DNA of 64,000 nucleotides, taken from Xanthobacteraceae bacterium. GTDB lineage: Bacteria; Pseudomonadota; Alphaproteobacteria; Rhizobiales; Xanthobacteraceae. The DNA lies in NCBI GenBank assembly GCA_019745775.1, contig JAIESR010000006.1, positions 248,001 through 312,000 of the forward strand. Direction: 5' to 3'. Under the pieces are notes generated by a model. It was not told where the DNA came from. It did not search any database and worked only from the letters and a program-made list of their open reading frames with translations. This document shows positions 7,822 through 16,855 of this stretch, one piece after another; position 1 is the first letter of the stretch; the number at the start of each line of letters is the position of its first letter. Both the position numbers and the translations under genes were made by a program.

Positions 7822-9258
7822 CTACCGCTTGGCCGCAGCCGGCATGCGCGTCAGCCATACCCACAGCGCCGCGCCGGCATAGACCGCCAGGGTGGCGACG
7901 TCCCGGAGCGGCTCGAGCGGCGCAATCCACCAGGTCGCGAGGGTGAAGGGGATCAACAGCGCCACGCCGGCGATGAAGCGCGCCACCCACCACTGCGGCA
8001 GCACCGCGCCAAAGGCGACGCCCCAGACCAGGTACCATGGCCATAGATGGCTGATCGCGCCGAACATGATGGCGGCGATCATCGCCACGGTGGCGCGGGT
8101 GAGGTTTTCGGTGCTCGCGTCGCGGACCGCAGCAGCGAGCCAGTAGGTCGCAACCACCGGGAAGGTCGCGAGCGCGATGAGGTGCAGCGGATAGAGCGGA
8201 AGGCCCACCAGGCGTTCCAGCCCGGCGACCGCGTCGCTCGGGCGCAGGAAATACCATTCGCTGACCACCCGCACGCCGTCGAAGAACGCCATGGAGCGGA
8301 AGAACAAGGCCAGGAAGACCAGCCCGAGCAGCGCCGCCGGCAGCATGCGCCACACATATTGCATGAGCGTGAGTCGTTCGCGGCGAAAGGCGTGGATCAG
8401 GTCGATCAGGAACAACGGTGCGGTCGCGTATTTGCAGAGCACCGAGGCGGCGAGCGCCACCGGCGCCCAACGGCTGTTGCGCAGCAGCAGGAACCAGAGC
8501 AGCGCGGGCGCGATCATCACGATGTCGTTGTGGCCCTCGGCGATCGACTGCGACACCCCGAGCGGCACCCAGCCGATAAGCGCGATGGCGAGGCAGCGTT
8601 CGCGCGGCGGCCGTCCGCGCTGGATGCGGTCGACCAGGCATAGCGACCAGACCCAGGCCGCCGCGATCAGGAGTTTGAACAGCACGCCGATCGCGATGAC
8701 GTTGTTGAACGCGATCAGAACGATCAACGCCGACATCGCGGCCCACAGCGGTCCGTAGGACATCGTCATCGGGAAGTGGTCGAGGGGAAGGCCGGTGAGG
8801 TCGCCGTCGGTGAACAACGTGTGAAACGGATTGATCCCGGCGGCGACCATGCGGCCCCACGCCGCCGACAGCCAGAAGTCCTGGGTGAACAGCGGAAAGG
8901 CGAACACGCACGCCGCGGCGAACGCGATCGACCAGCGCAGCAGGAGCTGGGGGACACCGCCATCGGCTTCGTCGCCGCGACGCGTCAGTGTCAGGACGAG
9001 CAGCGCGGCCGCGATGCTGGCGACCGCGAGCGGGATGGCGTGACTCAGGATGACCTGGCTCGGAATCGCCGCCTCATTGCTGGCGAACAGCCGTGCGGCG
9101 AGTGACGCGAGACCGAAGCGTTCGAAGACCGCGGCGGCGTTCGGATGGTCGTCGGCAGTCCAGAGCGCCGGCGCCTGGACGTACGAGAGCACTGCCAGCA
9201 CGAGGTGGGCGGCGAAAACGATCGCGCCGAGGACGTTGATGCGAAAGCGCAGCGCCAT
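7822..9258 (-). CDS. Polytopic membrane glycosyltransferase (GT-C fold, MptB/GT87-like)
   Basis: This 478-residue integral membrane protein has about a dozen hydrophobic segments. Between the early helices is a loop with AWGRMVAAGINPFH and SYGPLWA, typical of polyprenol-phosphate-sugar-dependent GT-C enzymes. A second loop (AEGHND) recalls the acidic/His loop near the active site. Such enzymes use lipid-linked monosaccharides on the periplasmic face. It is the last gene of a leftward cluster: its ATG shares one base with the stop of the preceding glycosyltransferase gene, so the two are translationally coupled. Donor and acceptor are unknown. Confidence 0.75.
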   Translation of the reverse strand: MALRFRINVLGAIVFAAHLVLAVLSYVQAPALWTADDHPNAAAVFERFGLASLAARLFASNEAAIPSQVILSHAIPLAVASIAAALLVLTLTRRGDEADGGVPQLLLRWSIAFAAACVFAFPLFTQDFWLSAAWGRMVAAGINPFHTLFTDGDLTGLPLDHFPMTMSYGPLWAAMSALIVLIAFNNVIAIGVLFKLLIAAAWVWSLCLVDRIQRGRPPRERCLAIALIGWVPLGVSQSIAEGHNDIVMIAPALLWFLLLRNSRWAPVALAASVLCKYATAPLFLIDLIHAFRRERLTLMQYVWRMLPAALLGLVFLALFFRSMAFFDGVRVVSEWYFLRPSDAVAGLERLVGLPLYPLHLIALATFPVVATYWLAAAVRDASTENLTRATVAMIAAIMFGAISHLWPWYLVWGVAFGAVLPQWWVARFIAGVALLIPFTLATWWIAPLEPLRDVATLAVYAGAALWVWLTRMPAAAKR

Positions 9259-10676
9259 CAGACCTTGTTAGCCGAAAAGCGCATCGTGTTCACGGGCTGC
9301 GTGTCCGGCAAGCGCCCCTGCGCCGCGCCCGCGGTGTTCGCCGGCGGCTGCGGCGGCCGCAGATGCAGCAGCACCAGCAGGATCCAGGTCGCGAACAGGA
9401 GATACGACTGGAAGACGTTCCAGAACGTCGGCGCGAGCAGCTGCGTCGCGATGAAATAATTGCTCGCGAACGCATAGCTCAGGATCAACCAGGGCAGCCG
9501 TGCGGGGCTGCGCAGCGCGGAGACGAGCACCACCGCGAACACCGGGAACAGCACGCCGTAGTGATGTTCCCAGGCGATCGGGGAGGCGACGGTCGCGCTC
9601 ACCGCCATGGTGCAGAAGTCGACGACGCGGTCGGGATCGTTCTCGCGGTGGCGCCGCAGCAGCGCGAGCAACAGGATTGCGGCCGAGCTGATGGTCGTCG
9701 TCCAGTAGACCAGGCGGTTGAACGGCGGGAAGCCGCCGTCGCCCCAGTCGAGATTGCGGTAGAGCGCGGGCTCGCCGACCGACATCAGCCGGTTGAGCAG
9801 GCCATTGACCGAATGGTTCGGATAATAGGTCTCGCCGCGCTCGGCGAGATGGGAGAGCACCGGCAGATAGTCGAGATGATTGGCGAAACCGAACGCCGCC
9901 ACCGAGGCGGCGAGGCCCACCGAACCGGCCGCGACGCACGCGAAGGCGAAGCGCCACTCCTTGCGCAGCAGCGCCCATAGCACGAACAGCCCGTAGTGCG
10001 GCTTGATGAGGCATACGACTCCGATCAGCGCGCCGCTCGCCGCGCGCCGTCCCGCCGCCCAGGCGAGCAGCGCGAGCGCGAACAGGCCGTTGATCCAGAC
10101 CTGGATCTGCCCGAGCGAGAATGCCTTGACCAGCGGATAGAAGGTGAGGGCCAACCCGAACACGATCGCGATGCGAAGCGCCGTCAGCGTACGTGTGTCG
10201 TCATATCGGCATTGCTGGCGCAGACCGCGCTCAAGCAGCGCCGCTGTCGCGGCCGCGGTCAGCACCAGGAAGATGAGCGCAATGACGTCGTTGATCGTCG
10301 GCCAGGCATAGGTGTCCTGGTCTGTCGTGCGCACGCGCGCCGGCGGCGCCATCGCCTGCATCGCCATCAGGCCGAACAGCGAGGAGGGCGGATACTGGAA
10401 CTTGACGTTGCGGTCGAAGAACACCTCGCTGTAGATCGGCACCGTGCCGCCCGACTGGAAATGTTCGAGCGCGATGCCCATCGCGCCCCAGGAATCGTCG
10501 CTGCCGTTGAGCCGCAGCACGTCGGCGCTGTGTTGCAGCACGGTTTCCTTGTAGGGACCAGAGGACGCGAGCCAGATCAGGCCGTTCAGAATGAGCGCGT
10601 TGAGCAGCAGGAAGATCGCGAGGCCGCGCGTCAGCGACACCGACGATGGGCACGGCGTTGGCGGCGTTTGGCTCAC
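9258..10676 (-). CDS. GT87 (DUF2029) family polyprenyl-phosphate-sugar glycosyltransferase
   Basis: The 472-residue protein is predicted to cross the inner membrane about ten times. After the first helix it has a periplasmic loop ending in VKFQYPPSSLFGLM, the characteristic GT87/DUF2029 pattern (aromatic-YPP before helix 2-3). Mycobacterial members transfer mannose or arabinose from decaprenyl-phosphate donors to lipoglycans. It follows the third GT-like gene by 27 bases and overlaps the next by one base, all on the minus strand. It probably acts on a cell-surface polysaccharide or glycolipid. The acceptor cannot be read from sequence. Confidence 0.8.
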   Translation of the reverse strand: MSQTPPTPCPSSVSLTRGLAIFLLLNALILNGLIWLASSGPYKETVLQHSADVLRLNGSDDSWGAMGIALEHFQSGGTVPIYSEVFFDRNVKFQYPPSSLFGLMAMQAMAPPARVRTTDQDTYAWPTINDVIALIFLVLTAAATAALLERGLRQQCRYDDTRTLTALRIAIVFGLALTFYPLVKAFSLGQIQVWINGLFALALLAWAAGRRAASGALIGVVCLIKPHYGLFVLWALLRKEWRFAFACVAAGSVGLAASVAAFGFANHLDYLPVLSHLAERGETYYPNHSVNGLLNRLMSVGEPALYRNLDWGDGGFPPFNRLVYWTTTISSAAILLLALLRRHRENDPDRVVDFCTMAVSATVASPIAWEHHYGVLFPVFAVVLVSALRSPARLPWLILSYAFASNYFIATQLLAPTFWNVFQSYLLFATWILLVLLHLRPPQPPANTAGAAQGRLPDTQPVNTMRFSANKV

Positions 10677-10703
10677 GGCGGTGGCTCGCTCACGATGTAT
10701 GTC

Positions 10704-11978
10704 TCACGGTGCGGTTGCCCGCGGCCTGGCCTCGGCGCTCGACTGGCCAGCATACAACGCGCCGCGGATCAAGGCCGCCAGGATCAAAAGGCCGCCGAAC
10801 ATCCAGGCGGATACGACCGTGCGCGACACGACCGCGGCGAGAGCGCCCGCGCCCAGCGGCAAGGCCACGACCGGCAACGAGGCGAGCAGCATGCCGCCCG
10901 CCATCAACCACCGTGTCGCGTTGTCGTCGGGCAGGCCGAGCCGGCCACCGAGATAGAGCGCCCACGGCAACAGCAGCAACAGGTAGTAGTGCGACCACGA
11001 CACCGGGCTGGTGACCACCGCGAGCGTCAGCACGATCGAGAATTCGAGCGCATCGCGCTGAAACGGCCGCGCGCCGCCCGCGCTGCGATCGCCGCGGATC
11101 ATGGCCACGAAGGCTATGATGAACATCGCCGAGAGCACGAAGCTGCGCACGATCTTGTGCCACAGCGGCGGCGCGAGCGGCGTCCATTCCATGAGGAGCG
11201 CGGGCCCGCTCTCGAGCCTGGCGAGGAAGCCGTCGATCGACTGCACGTTGAAGGCCGGCATCACGCCACCGAGGAACGGCGCGATGCAGTTCTGGTACCA
11301 GCCGATATTGATCTCGAGCCCGAACACCAGAAGCGAGAGCAGGGCGGCGCCGGCGATCGCCGTCGCGCCGCCGGCGACCACGCGCCAGTGGCCGCGCAGC
11401 AGCGCATAGAGGCCGAACAACATGAGCGGCAGCTTGAACAGGGCGCACAGCCCGAGCAGCACGCCGGCCGCGAAGGTCTTGCCGGCGCGCCAGAGCAGCA
11501 GCGCCGCGACCAGCAGCAGCAGGACGAAGTGTGTCGTGTTTCCTTCGCGCAGGCTGTTGACCATGGGCCCGCTGGCGAGGATCGACAGCGCGAGCATCGC
11601 ACCGCTTGCGACGGTGAAGTCGCCGAGCCGCAGCAGCAGCGCATAGGTCGCGGCGCCCGCGACAATCCCGAGCGCCAGGAAAACCCAGCCGGCCGCCGGC
11701 TCGCCGAGCGGCGCGAGCGGGACGAACAGCCATGCCAGGATCGGGAGGTTGACGAAGCCGACGGTCGCCGATTCTCCGGTTTCCCAGGTCGCGACCCGAC
11801 CCTCGTTCAGGAGCCGGTCGGCGGCTGGGAAGTAGGCCTTGTAGAAATCGCTGAACAGGTCGGCCGGCTCGGAGATCGACCAGAGGATCGCCTGCGCCGC
11901 GATCCCGAACGCCGCAACCGCAAGCCACGACCCGGCTTGGCCCTTAGGCCAGAGCGCGGTCGGATTTGCGGTGCCCAT
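10704..11978 (-). CDS. GT87 (DUF2029) family membrane glycosyltransferase
   Basis: The 424-residue polytopic protein has a GT87-type first periplasmic loop (FSDFYKAYFPAADRLLNEG) containing the Asp expected for catalysis, then repeated hydrophobic helices and a conserved-looking FKLPLMLFGLYALLRG segment. It sits directly downstream (34 bases) of the UbiA-type gene and upstream of a second GT87 gene, forming a four-gene cluster. It is distinct in sequence from the neighbour, so it probably adds a different sugar or makes a different linkage with the same kind of lipid donor. Confidence 0.78.
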   Translation of the reverse strand: MGTANPTALWPKGQAGSWLAVAAFGIAAQAILWSISEPADLFSDFYKAYFPAADRLLNEGRVATWETGESATVGFVNLPILAWLFVPLAPLGEPAAGWVFLALGIVAGAATYALLLRLGDFTVASGAMLALSILASGPMVNSLREGNTTHFVLLLLVAALLLWRAGKTFAAGVLLGLCALFKLPLMLFGLYALLRGHWRVVAGGATAIAGAALLSLLVFGLEINIGWYQNCIAPFLGGVMPAFNVQSIDGFLARLESGPALLMEWTPLAPPLWHKIVRSFVLSAMFIIAFVAMIRGDRSAGGARPFQRDALEFSIVLTLAVVTSPVSWSHYYLLLLLPWALYLGGRLGLPDDNATRWLMAGGMLLASLPVVALPLGAGALAAVVSRTVVSAWMFGGLLILAALIRGALYAGQSSAEARPRATAP

Positions 11979-12012
11979 GCGCGGTGGTTTCCATCAATCG
12001 AACGGCGGCATC

Positions 12013-13008
12013 CTAGATTTGCAGCGTAATCTGCCACGCGCTGATGAAGGCGACCACCATCGAGGCGCCGAGCGCCAGGCTCACGTTGTCGCGCACCGCG
12101 AACCAGAGCGGGTCGTCGTCGAGCGCGTTGCGTCCGGCGAGCAGCCACACCCGCCCAAGCCACAGGAACATGATCGCGGGCATCGACCAGAGCACCGCCG
12201 GCGCCCGGTAGAAGCCGGCGACGAAAGCCTCGTGGATCAGGTAGAGGACCAGGATGAGGACGGCGCCGGCGGCGGCCGCGACGCCGAGGCCGAACACGAA
12301 GGCCAGGTCGCTCGCGACATAGCCACGGCCATCGATGCGGTCGTTGCCGAGCGCGGCGCTGCGCCGGATCTCGGTCTGCCGCTTGGCGAGCGACAGCGAC
12401 GTGAACAGGAACATCGAGAACACCAGCAGCCAGGGCGAGGCGGCGACATCGGCGAGATAGATGCCGTAGACCAGCCGCAGCGTGAACAGGAACGCCAGTA
12501 CAAAGACGTCGAGCACCGGCACGCGCTTGAGGCCGAGCGAATAGGCCGCGGTCGTGGCGGCGTAGACGACCAGCACGAAAGTGGCGTGGCTGTTGACGGT
12601 CGCTGCGAGCGCGAAGCTGATCAGCACCCCGATACCGCCGACCCCGAGCGCCACCGGCACCGGCAGGTCGCCCCGCGCCAACGCGCGATCGCGCTTCGAC
12701 CAGTGGCGGCGGTCGGACTGTAGATCGGCGACGTCGTTGAGGAGATAGGTGGACGACGCCAGGATGCCGAGCGCGAGGAATCCGAGCAGGCAATGGGTCC
12801 AGCCCTCGACGCTCTCGGTCTTGCCGGCAAGGATGAGTGGGGCGAATACCAAAAGGTTCTTCGCCCACTGATGCGGCCGCATCGCTTCGACAAGGGAGGA
12901 CAGGATGCCCTTGCGGCTGACAATTTGCTCTATCTGGCTGATAACACGTACCTCCAACCCATGCACTTGCGTGCCAACGCATCCACTCGAATTGCACAGG
13001 GCCGGCAT
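12013..13008 (-). CDS. UbiA-family prenyltransferase, decaprenyl-phosphate phosphoribosyltransferase-like
   Basis: The protein has the UbiA fold: a cytosolic RPHQWAKN element before helix 1, the first Asp-rich motif in NDVADLQSDRRH (NDxxDxxxD), and the second in GYVASDLAF/NDRIDGRG. The RPHQW and NDVADLQSD forms resemble decaprenyl-phosphate phosphoribose synthases (Rv3806c type), which attach phosphoribose to a polyprenyl phosphate, rather than quinone prenyltransferases. The adjoining GT-C enzymes that use polyprenyl-phosphate sugars support this. The start is uncertain: the frame is open to 13074, in-frame ATGs occur at 13074, 13008 and 12882, and a strong GGAGG near 12957-12953 has no standard start codon in this frame. 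Confidence 0.75.
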   Translation of the reverse strand: MPALCNSSGCVGTQVHGLEVRVISQIEQIVSRKGILSSLVEAMRPHQWAKNLLVFAPLILAGKTESVEGWTHCLLGFLALGILASSTYLLNDVADLQSDRRHWSKRDRALARGDLPVPVALGVGGIGVLISFALAATVNSHATFVLVVYAATTAAYSLGLKRVPVLDVFVLAFLFTLRLVYGIYLADVAASPWLLVFSMFLFTSLSLAKRQTEIRRSAALGNDRIDGRGYVASDLAFVFGLGVAAAAGAVLILVLYLIHEAFVAGFYRAPAVLWSMPAIMFLWLGRVWLLAGRNALDDDPLWFAVRDNVSLALGASMVVAFISAWQITLQI

Positions 13009-13409
13009 ACCAGCGCAGATTCGCAAAACCGATGCCTCGGCGACGGCTCGCGCGGATCCGCCTATCCGCGCCACAAATGGCCACCGAACGCGCGAGAACG
13101 ATCTGCGTTACAATGCGAAAGGTGGCGTGAACGGGCGATGAACAACCGGTGCAGGATTGTTGCCTGCCGGCCACATGCGCGATGAGGATTTTGTCATCTT
13201 GGCGAGGGAGGGCGCGCGGGCGCCGACCGGACGGCACACCTATATCGGGCGCACCGAACTTGCCTCATTGAAACCAAGCCGATTTTTGCGGAGACTGGCG
13301 GGAAGGGACCTGCTCTTTAAGGGTACCAGCAAGAGGCGGCACCAGCTGCCGACCGGCGAACTCCGCGGTCCCGTGCGGGCGCAACGTCTGGCGCAGGTTG
13401 AGGAAACGT
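13009..13409. other. Divergent intergenic region, no gene seen
   Basis: This 401-base stretch separates the leftward UbiA/GT cluster from the rightward ABC importer, so it should hold both promoters. I see no convincing coding frame, only a GGCGCGCGGGCGCC palindrome near 13210-13223. The first part may still be the N-terminus of the UbiA-type gene. Confidence 0.4.
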
Positions 13410-14231
13410 ATGAGTCCAGGGGAGACGGCGGCAGCACCCGCCATTATTGCCGAGAATGCGGCCAAGCTGTTCCTTGATGGAGCGGTGGTCGCTTTTCACC
13501 AGCTTTCGCTGCGAATCAAGCGCGACGAGATCATGTGTGTCGTCGGTCCGTCCGGCTGTGGCAAGACCACCTTGCTGCGCTGCATCGCGGGGCTCACCGA
13601 CCTGAGTGACGGGAAGCTCCTGGTCCACGGCAAGCCGGTCGACGGACGCCCGCCCGACGGCGTCGCCATGGTGTTCCAGCATTTCGGGCTGCTGCCCTGG
13701 AAGACGGTGTTCGACAATGCCGCGTTCGGGCTGGCGATGGCCGGCGTCGGCCGCGAAAAGGTCCAGCTTGCGGTCAGCCACTATCTGGAGCTTGTCGGAC
13801 TGAGCGGCTTCGAGAACCACTATCCCTACCAGCTCTCCGGCGGCATGCAGCAGCGCGTCGGTCTCGTGCGCGCGCTGGCGATGAACCCGTCGGTGCTTCT
13901 GATGGACGAGCCGTTCGCCGCGCTCGATGCGCAGACCCGCGAAATCCTCCAGGAGGAATTGCTGAACCTGATGGAGCGGCCGGACGAGCGCAAGACCATG
14001 GTCTTCATCACGCATTCGATCGACGAGGCGATCCTGCTCGGCGACCGCATTGCCGTGATGAGCGCGCGGCCCGGCCGCATCAAGGAAATCCTCGACGTGC
14101 CGTTCGGACGGCCGCGCAACGTCGACGATATGCGCACCGATCCGCGCTTCGGCGAATTGCGCCAGCACATCTGGCACCAGCTGCACACGGCGCGTCCGGC
14201 GCAGCTGCGGGCCCCGAGGGAGGTCGCGTGA
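13410..14231 (+). CDS. Nitrate/sulfonate/taurine-type ABC transporter ATP-binding protein
   Basis: The 273-residue ATPase shows Walker A (GPSGCGKTT), Q-loop (VFQHFGLLPW, the LLPW form typical of NrtD/SsuB/TauB), the signature SGGMQQR, Walker B with catalytic Glu (LLMDEPFAALD) and the switch His (FITHSIDEA). It energises import together with the permease whose GTG start overlaps its stop. The start ATG at 13410 has GAGGAA upstream. The binding protein follows, so this is a complete ATPase-permease-receptor importer. Its ligand is probably a small organic or sulfonate-like compound. Confidence 0.9.
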   Translation: MSPGETAAAPAIIAENAAKLFLDGAVVAFHQLSLRIKRDEIMCVVGPSGCGKTTLLRCIAGLTDLSDGKLLVHGKPVDGRPPDGVAMVFQHFGLLPWKTVFDNAAFGLAMAGVGREKVQLAVSHYLELVGLSGFENHYPYQLSGGMQQRVGLVRALAMNPSVLLMDEPFAALDAQTREILQEELLNLMERPDERKTMVFITHSIDEAILLGDRIAVMSARPGRIKEILDVPFGRPRNVDDMRTDPRFGELRQHIWHQLHTARPAQLRAPREVA

Positions 14232-15091
14232 CCACGGTCGAACAAACCGGCGCCGGGTCCATCGGCGAGGCGCGCGAGCTCACCGACGACCGCGCCCGTG
14301 CCGAACGCGTGGCAGCCGAGCGTCGCCGCAAGGTCGCGCTGCAGAATCTCGGCATCCGCCTCGTCGCGCTCGCGATCGCGCTGTCGCTCTGGCAGATCGT
14401 CGGCATGAACACCGACCCGGTGCTGTTCACCACGCCGATCAAGGTCGCCTTCGCCGCCGTCGACATGGTCTGGAGCGGCGAGCTGTGGCAGGCGATGGCG
14501 CCGAGCCTGTTCGTGCTGATGATCGGGCTGACCCTCGCCATCGTCTTCGGGATCATGGTCGGGCTGCTGCTCGCGCGCTTCCAGATCCTCGACGTCGCCA
14601 TCACCGTCTACATCACCTTCCTGTATTCGATCCCGTCGGTGGCGCTGGTGCCGCTGATCGTGCTGTGGGCGGGCTATCAGACCACGGCCAAGGTCATCAT
14701 CCTGTTCCTGTTCGCCTTCTTCCCGATGGTGATCAACACCTACCAGGGCGTGAAGGCGGTCGATCCGAAGCTGCTCGAAGTCGGCCGCGCCTTCCGCTGC
14801 TCGGAGCGGCAGTTGTGGGGCAACATCATCCTGCCGGCGTCGCTGCCGTTCATCGTCACCGGCATCCGCCTCGCGGTCGGCCGCGGCATGATCGGCATGG
14901 TACTCGCCGATCTCTACACCGCGATCTCCGGCGTCGGCTATCTCATCGTGCGCACCGCCGGCGTGCTCGAGGTCGACCGCATGTTCGTGCCGATCGTCAC
15001 GCTCGGATTGCTGGGCGTTACGCTGACGGCGATCCTGCGCTACGTCGAGAAGCGCGTCGCGCCGTGGACCGCGGCGGGGCAGGAAGACTGA
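14228..15091 (+). CDS. ABC transporter permease (SsuC/TauC/NrtB type)
   Basis: The 287-residue inner-membrane protein has six predicted helices after an N-terminal cytosolic stretch of about 40 residues. The coupling-helix region carries the family pattern (EVGRAFRCSERQLWGNIILP, corresponding to the EAA motif). It starts with GTG, overlapping the stop of the ATPase gene (GTGA), and is followed 45 bases later by the binding protein. It forms the membrane channel of the importer. The A-G-x-I variant of the EAA loop is usual in the taurine/sulfonate/nitrate branch. Confidence 0.88.
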   Translation: MTTVEQTGAGSIGEARELTDDRARAERVAAERRRKVALQNLGIRLVALAIALSLWQIVGMNTDPVLFTTPIKVAFAAVDMVWSGELWQAMAPSLFVLMIGLTLAIVFGIMVGLLLARFQILDVAITVYITFLYSIPSVALVPLIVLWAGYQTTAKVIILFLFAFFPMVINTYQGVKAVDPKLLEVGRAFRCSERQLWGNIILPASLPFIVTGIRLAVGRGMIGMVLADLYTAISGVGYLIVRTAGVLEVDRMFVPIVTLGLLGVTLTAILRYVEKRVAPWTAAGQED

Positions 15092-15136
15092 AGCGGCGCG
15101 ACGTCGCGCAAAGAAAATCAAGGGAAGGAAACAGCC

Positions 15137-16171
15137 ATGTCGAACCGCACCCGCATCATCCGGACATGGGCGTTGGCGCTGGTCGCGGCCGGCGCCATGA
15201 TCGGCGAGGCTTCGGCGCAGAAGTGCCCGGCCATGCGCAAGATCAATGTCGGCGTCGCGGTAGCGCCGCCGAACGTGGTGCATACCGCGCCTTACGTCGC
15301 CAAGGCGCTCGGGCTGTTCGCCAAGCACTGCATCGACGCCGACATCGTCCAGTTCGAAGGCGGCCAGTCGCAGACCGCCAACGTCGCGGTGGCGCAGGGC
15401 TCCGCCATCATCAGCGTCAACGACGTGCTGGTCGGCCGCGGCATGAAGGTGCAGCAGATCTGGGGCCTCGCGCCGCGCATGCCGCAGGTCTACATGGTGC
15501 AGGAAGGCATCACCAAGCCCGAGCAGCTCAAGGGCAAGCGGCTCTCCGCGACCGGCGGCGGCGTCGGCGGCTTCAACTGGCGCATGGGCCGCGCGGTGCT
15601 GCGTTCGGTCGGGCTCGACGTCAACGACGCGCAGTTCATCCCGTCGCCCACCGCCGGCCGGCTGCCGGGCCTGATCGCCAACCAGGTCGACGCGGTGGCG
15701 TTGCATCCGGAGGACGTGTTCCTCGCGTTGCGGCAGAAGCCGACGCTGAATCCGCTGGTGCAGCTCGCCGACCTGATGCCGCTCTACATGTTCAACGCCT
15801 ATGGCGCGTCGCTCGCCTGGATCGAGCGCGACCGTGCGCTGCTGCGGGACACGGTGGCGGCGATGATCGAGGCCAACCGCACGATGTACAGCGATCCGGC
15901 CAAGGGCGTCGCCGCCATCGTCGACGCGACCAAGAAGCCGAAGGACGCCGTCGAATATGCCATCGGCGTCCTCACCAAGAACTGCGTGTGGTCGGTCAAC
16001 GAGGGCCTCGACGCCGAGCGCACCCAATGGTCGATCAACAATTCGGTCGAGAATGGCGACATCAAGCCGGAGACCAAGCCGACGGTCGAGCAGGTCGCCA
16101 ACATGGCGCTGGCGCGCGAGGCGGTCGAGAAGACCGGAGGCCGGAAAACCTTCGGCAAGTGCACGATATAG
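15137..16171 (+). CDS. NMT1/THI5-like ABC transporter substrate-binding protein
   Basis: The 344-residue protein begins with a Sec signal peptide (ALALVAAGAMIGEASA, cleavage before QK) and has the NMT1/SsuA-like two-lobed receptor fold: an early KINVGVAVAPP strand, YVAKALGLFAKHCIDADIV and a central KGKRLSATGGGVGG hinge. Two Cys in the mature N-terminus (KCPAM, KHC) and two near the C-terminus (KNC, GKC) could form disulfides. It is the last gene of the ATPase-permease-receptor operon, with AGGAAGG-type ribosome site before 15137. The ligand is unknown: sulfonates, pyrimidines or aromatic acids are all used by relatives. Confidence 0.82.
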   Translation: MSNRTRIIRTWALALVAAGAMIGEASAQKCPAMRKINVGVAVAPPNVVHTAPYVAKALGLFAKHCIDADIVQFEGGQSQTANVAVAQGSAIISVNDVLVGRGMKVQQIWGLAPRMPQVYMVQEGITKPEQLKGKRLSATGGGVGGFNWRMGRAVLRSVGLDVNDAQFIPSPTAGRLPGLIANQVDAVALHPEDVFLALRQKPTLNPLVQLADLMPLYMFNAYGASLAWIERDRALLRDTVAAMIEANRTMYSDPAKGVAAIVDATKKPKDAVEYAIGVLTKNCVWSVNEGLDAERTQWSINNSVENGDIKPETKPTVEQVANMALAREAVEKTGGRKTFGKCTI

Positions 16172-16180
16172 AACCGGCTC

Positions 16181-16234
16181 GTAGGGTGGGTTGAGATTGT
16201 AGGGTGGGCAAAGGCGCGCAGCGCCGTGCCCACC
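16181..16234. repeat. REP hairpin left of the RAYT gene
   Basis: A truncated GTAGGGTGGGTT (16181-16192) precedes a full REP: GTAGGGTGGGCAAAGGCGC pairing with GCGCCGTGCCCACC across a two-base loop (16199-16234). It mirrors the copy at 16793-16828 on the other side of the transposase gene. Confidence 0.8.
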
Positions 16235-16237
16235 GCG

Positions 16238-16771
16238 TCATTCGCCGAATGTGTTTGACAACATGGCAGGCACGTCACCGCCCCAATCCAACGGCAAGTC
16301 GCCGCGCTCGACGAAGCGATGGAAGCTACTGTGCGGCCGATCGCAAACTCGCGAAACGAGTCCGTGCTTGACCGGGTTGAAGTGGATGTAGTCAATATGG
16401 CGTGTCAGATCCTGTTCATCGCGGATTGCATGCTCCCAGTATCGGCGTTGCCAAATGCCCTTTTCACGTTTGGCAACCTTGCTCGGTGAGCGGGAAGCGG
16501 AAGCAGGCAGGCGTCGAGAGAAGCCTCCCTTGATGAGATTCCATCGCTTCGGGTAGTCGATGTCGGTCGCTGGGAGGCACCAGATTGCGTGAAGGTGCTC
16601 CGGAAGGATACAGATCGCGATCGTCTCGAACGGCAGCTGGGCCTGAACGGAACGATAGGCCGTTCGAAGGAGATCGATTTCTCGAACCAGAAGATTGCTG
16701 GAGCGGTCGGCAAGCGTTACCGTAAAGAAGAACGTGCCACCCTCGATCTTTGCTCTCAGATAGTGAGGCAT
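16238..16771 (-). CDS. REP-associated tyrosine transposase (RAYT, Y1/HUH family)
   Basis: The 177-residue protein belongs to the IS200-like Y1 transposase superfamily, RAYT branch. It shows the HUH-type metal motif HLH in ILPEHLHAIW, and the conserved C-terminal YIHFNPVKHGLV with the presumed catalytic Tyr nearby. The RYWEHAIRDEQDL segment is typical of RAYTs. RAYTs nick single-stranded REP DNA and are thought to disperse REPINs. They are single-copy, vertically kept genes rather than ordinary insertion sequences. Matching REPs flank it on both sides, and the length is normal, so it looks intact. Confidence 0.9.
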   Translation of the reverse strand: MPHYLRAKIEGGTFFFTVTLADRSSNLLVREIDLLRTAYRSVQAQLPFETIAICILPEHLHAIWCLPATDIDYPKRWNLIKGGFSRRLPASASRSPSKVAKREKGIWQRRYWEHAIRDEQDLTRHIDYIHFNPVKHGLVSRVCDRPHSSFHRFVERGDLPLDWGGDVPAMLSNTFGE

Positions 16772-16792
16772 GCAAGGCCGGCGCGTTCAGGC

Positions 16793-16828
16793 GGTGGGCA
16801 CGGCGCTACGCGCCTTTGCCCACCCTAC
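16793..16828. repeat. REP hairpin right of the RAYT gene
   Basis: GGTGGGCACGGCGC (16793-16806) pairs with GCGCCTTTGCCCACC ending CCCTAC at 16828. It is the inverted partner of the left REP. It lies only 12 bases before the GGAGGA ribosome site of the next gene and so may affect its transcript leader. Confidence 0.8.
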
Positions 16829-16855
16829 AAGAATAACGTTGGAGGAAACAGGTCC

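Larger units (their letters stand above)
16199..16828. mobile_element. RAYT unit: tyrosine transposase gene bounded by inverted REPs
   Basis: A 630-base unit consists of an outward REP, the RAYT gene on the minus strand and an inverted REP copy ending CCCACCCTAC. This is the standard architecture of a resident REP-associated transposase. Other REP copies at 6693-6862 and 59903-60028 match its ends. Confidence 0.75.
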
